Source of the DNA: Aculops lycopersici
Taxonomy: Eukaryota > Arthropoda > Arachnida > Trombidiformes > Eriophyidae
Direction: 5' to 3'
Length of the DNA stretch: 64,000 bases
Assembly: GCA_015350385.1 (NCBI GenBank)
Contig: WNKI01000001.1
Location: forward strand, 4,582,451 to 4,646,450
Below are positions 62,630-64,000 of the stretch, in pieces. A program made the position numbers and the translations under genes. The notes beneath the pieces are model-generated. The model worked only from the letters and a program-made list of their open reading frames with translations, was not told where the DNA came from and ran no database searches. Each line of letters begins with the position of its first letter. Position 1 is the first letter of the stretch.

Positions 62630-64000
62630 CTAGCGGGAAAGGGAGAGGAAAATGAGATGACAATGCCAAGTGATGAGAAGGAAACTAGCTAATAGGCTCG
62701 TGGATGAGCTCCACGAAAGTTGATCCCGTAGAGAGTTTGAGGTACCAGAGGAGGAAAAGTTGAACAATTTTATGTATTTTTTCTCCTGATTTTGTGGCTT
62801 GCTATTAGTGTGGTGCGATGAATCGGGTGAAGACGAGGATTTGGAGTGGGACTCCAGTATACGCGCCTCTTCCAACCTGTTGTTTGTTGTTGGGGGCGGC
62901 GCCGGAAGTCTTCTAGTCGTAACGCACCTGGGCAGCAGAGAGGCAAGTTGGCTGGGCGAAAGGGAGGCCAGCGACTCGGTGTCGCTAGTCATCGAAGGCC
63001 TGTGGCTTTCGTAGCTCAGGGTGTTGTCCTCAATTGGAAATGGAATGTTTTCCGTCTCGAGCATTGGATTTGTTGGCTGGAAACCATCGATACTTGTTGC
63101 TGTTGCTGATGAGTCGTGCACTTGCTTCCTCGTCGGGTTGTGCATATTGAATGTCGCCGCTTGGTTGTCGCCAATCAGCACAGGAGTCCAGCCTTCCGGT
63201 TGGCAAACTAGCTTTTTTGCTCCAGTTAGACGGACCAACTTGGAGGAGCTGGCGCAGCTTAGTGTCGCCATCGTCCCAAGCTTCGGCTTTCTCCAACAAT
63301 TGAGCTCTATTTTGTCACTTCCGGCTTGCGGCAACAACTCGTATTTGAGACTCGAGGTCAGCATTTCGAAATCATCCAACGAGGAATGGTAGCCGCCAGC
63401 TTGGCGGAGACGCAACGAGGCATACTGGCTGTAGTTGGCGCGCATCCGCTCAATTGTTTCCAGTGGATCCTGGTTGCATCCATCCTGAAAGTCAAACATC
63501 CGGTGGGTTAAACTCAAGCGCCAGCTTGTGTCAGGAACTATGATATCACATTTAAATATTAGGTGTCCAGCGTATTGGTACAAATCTTGTTGCAATCTAC
63601 TGCTCGTTAACGCTGTTGGTGGTGCTAATATATTTGGACTAGTCGTTTGTGTTTGCATTTGTGTTGGTGCTGATTTATTTGTAAGCTCAAACTTATCCAC
63701 ATATCTAACCCGATAGGTCGCTGGCTCCTTATTTGAAGTGGCGGCCAACTCGCGATGCTCCTCACTTATGTCCACATTCACAGATCTAATAAACTTATCC
63801 GACTTTCCATTCCACAAACCGCAAGAGGGAACGGGACGTGGAAACATATGGCGACAATCCAATTTTAGCAACTCGCGACAGTCACTTGGTTGACTTGTAA
63901 CTCGCCAATCGTTCAATTTGCAACTTGATCTCGATATAACAACCATCTCGTGCTCGGCAGTGTGCAAACCCAAATCCGTTTTAACAGTACAATTGTACTT
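62630..64000 (-). CDS. Ig/CCP-like, probably GPI-anchored protein (partial, runs off right edge)
   Basis: The frame is open from the right edge to the stop at 62630; a TTG at 63973 is not a real start. The first visible residues KYNCTVKTDLGLHTAEHEMV look like the end of an Ig domain (YxCxV, then G...H). A second Cys-bearing beta-rich module follows (RELLKLDCRHMFPRPVPSC ... AGHLIFKCDIIVP). Then comes a CCP/sushi-like unit (LNCWRKPKLGTMATLSCASS ... KKLVCQPEGWTP). A Ser/Pro-rich linker leads to a hydrophobic end (LLASFLLITWHCHLIFLSL), suggesting GPI attachment or a tail anchor. Likely cell-surface adhesion; the family is not identified. Confidence 0.65.
   Translation of the reverse strand, partial: KYNCTVKTDLGLHTAEHEMVVISRSSCKLNDWRVTSQPSDCRELLKLDCRHMFPRPVPSCGLWNGKSDKFIRSVNVDISEEHRELAATSNKEPATYRVRYVDKFELTNKSAPTQMQTQTTSPNILAPPTALTSSRLQQDLYQYAGHLIFKCDIIVPDTSWRLSLTHRMFDFQDGCNQDPLETIERMRANYSQYASLRLRQAGGYHSSLDDFEMLTSSLKYELLPQAGSDKIELNCWRKPKLGTMATLSCASSSKLVRLTGAKKLVCQPEGWTPVLIGDNQAATFNMHNPTRKQVHDSSATATSIDGFQPTNPMLETENIPFPIEDNTLSYESHRPSMTSDTESLASLSPSQLASLLPRCVTTRRLPAPPPTTNNRLEEARILESHSKSSSSPDSSHHTNSKPQNQEKKYIKLFNFSSSGTSNSLRDQLSWSSSTSLLASFLLITWHCHLIFLSLSR

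Overview
This is eukaryotic nuclear DNA from an arthropod. Gene content supports that: a cytochrome P450, a delta-like GST, a hattifattener-like LRR receptor, multi-pass chemoreceptor-like proteins, a Zyxin-family LIM protein and a kinesin-8. Most large genes are single uninterrupted reading frames. Where I find introns they are short (59-113 nt) and sit at the 5' end of the gene, sometimes directly after the start codon. Together with small gene sizes and stop codons that overlap AATAAA signals, this recalls the intron-loss pattern reported for streamlined acariform (eriophyoid) mites. The assignment to a mite is an inference.

Region 1 (1-11.8 kb) is a rearranged chemoreceptor/UCHL5 neighbourhood. 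Two nearly identical receptor genes (left edge to 1382, and 7795-9516, both minus), a diverged receptor (5805-7727, plus) and an N-terminal receptor fragment (about 2785-3250, minus) are interleaved with an intact UCHL5 (10794-11810), a 3'-truncated UCHL5 duplicate (1937-2842) and an RRM-containing LARP7-like remnant (9983-10432). A foldback-type repeat lies at about 4.1-4.8 kb and has a second copy at about 61.75-62.46 kb.

Region 2 (12.1-15.2 kb) holds three small minus-strand genes with signal-peptide-like N-termini. Two encode poly-aspartate proteins with W/G/R-rich blocks and furin-like sites; one of these and the 51-residue third gene only appear when a tiny first exon is spliced on. This cluster is the best candidate here for something undescribed.

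Region 3 (15.6-32.3 kb) has a very large LRR transmembrane receptor (minus) and a CYP3-clan-like P450 (plus), with a 5-kb divergent intergenic stretch between them and 2.7 kb of non-coding sequence after the P450.

Region 4 (32.3-51.7 kb) is a compact housekeeping block: a short SETD1-type H3K4 methyltransferase, mS31, a 141-residue unknown, a coiled-coil unknown, RMND5 (GID/CTLH E3 ligase), a GST, the 44-residue OST4, mS39/PTCD3, a secreted acid lipase, a PHD protein of PHF20/MBD-R2 type, a type I membrane protein of unknown function, and a kinesin-8.

Region 5 (51.7-64 kb) has a long non-coding stretch, a LIM-only Zyxin-family gene with a 5'UTR intron, a 1483-residue low-complexity secretory/membrane protein, foldback copy 2, and the C-terminal part of an Ig/CCP-like, probably GPI-anchored protein running off the right edge.

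The genes do not form one pathway. mS31 and mS39 both belong to the mitochondrial small ribosomal subunit; UCHL5 and RMND5 both act in ubiquitin metabolism; P450 and GST are both detoxification families.
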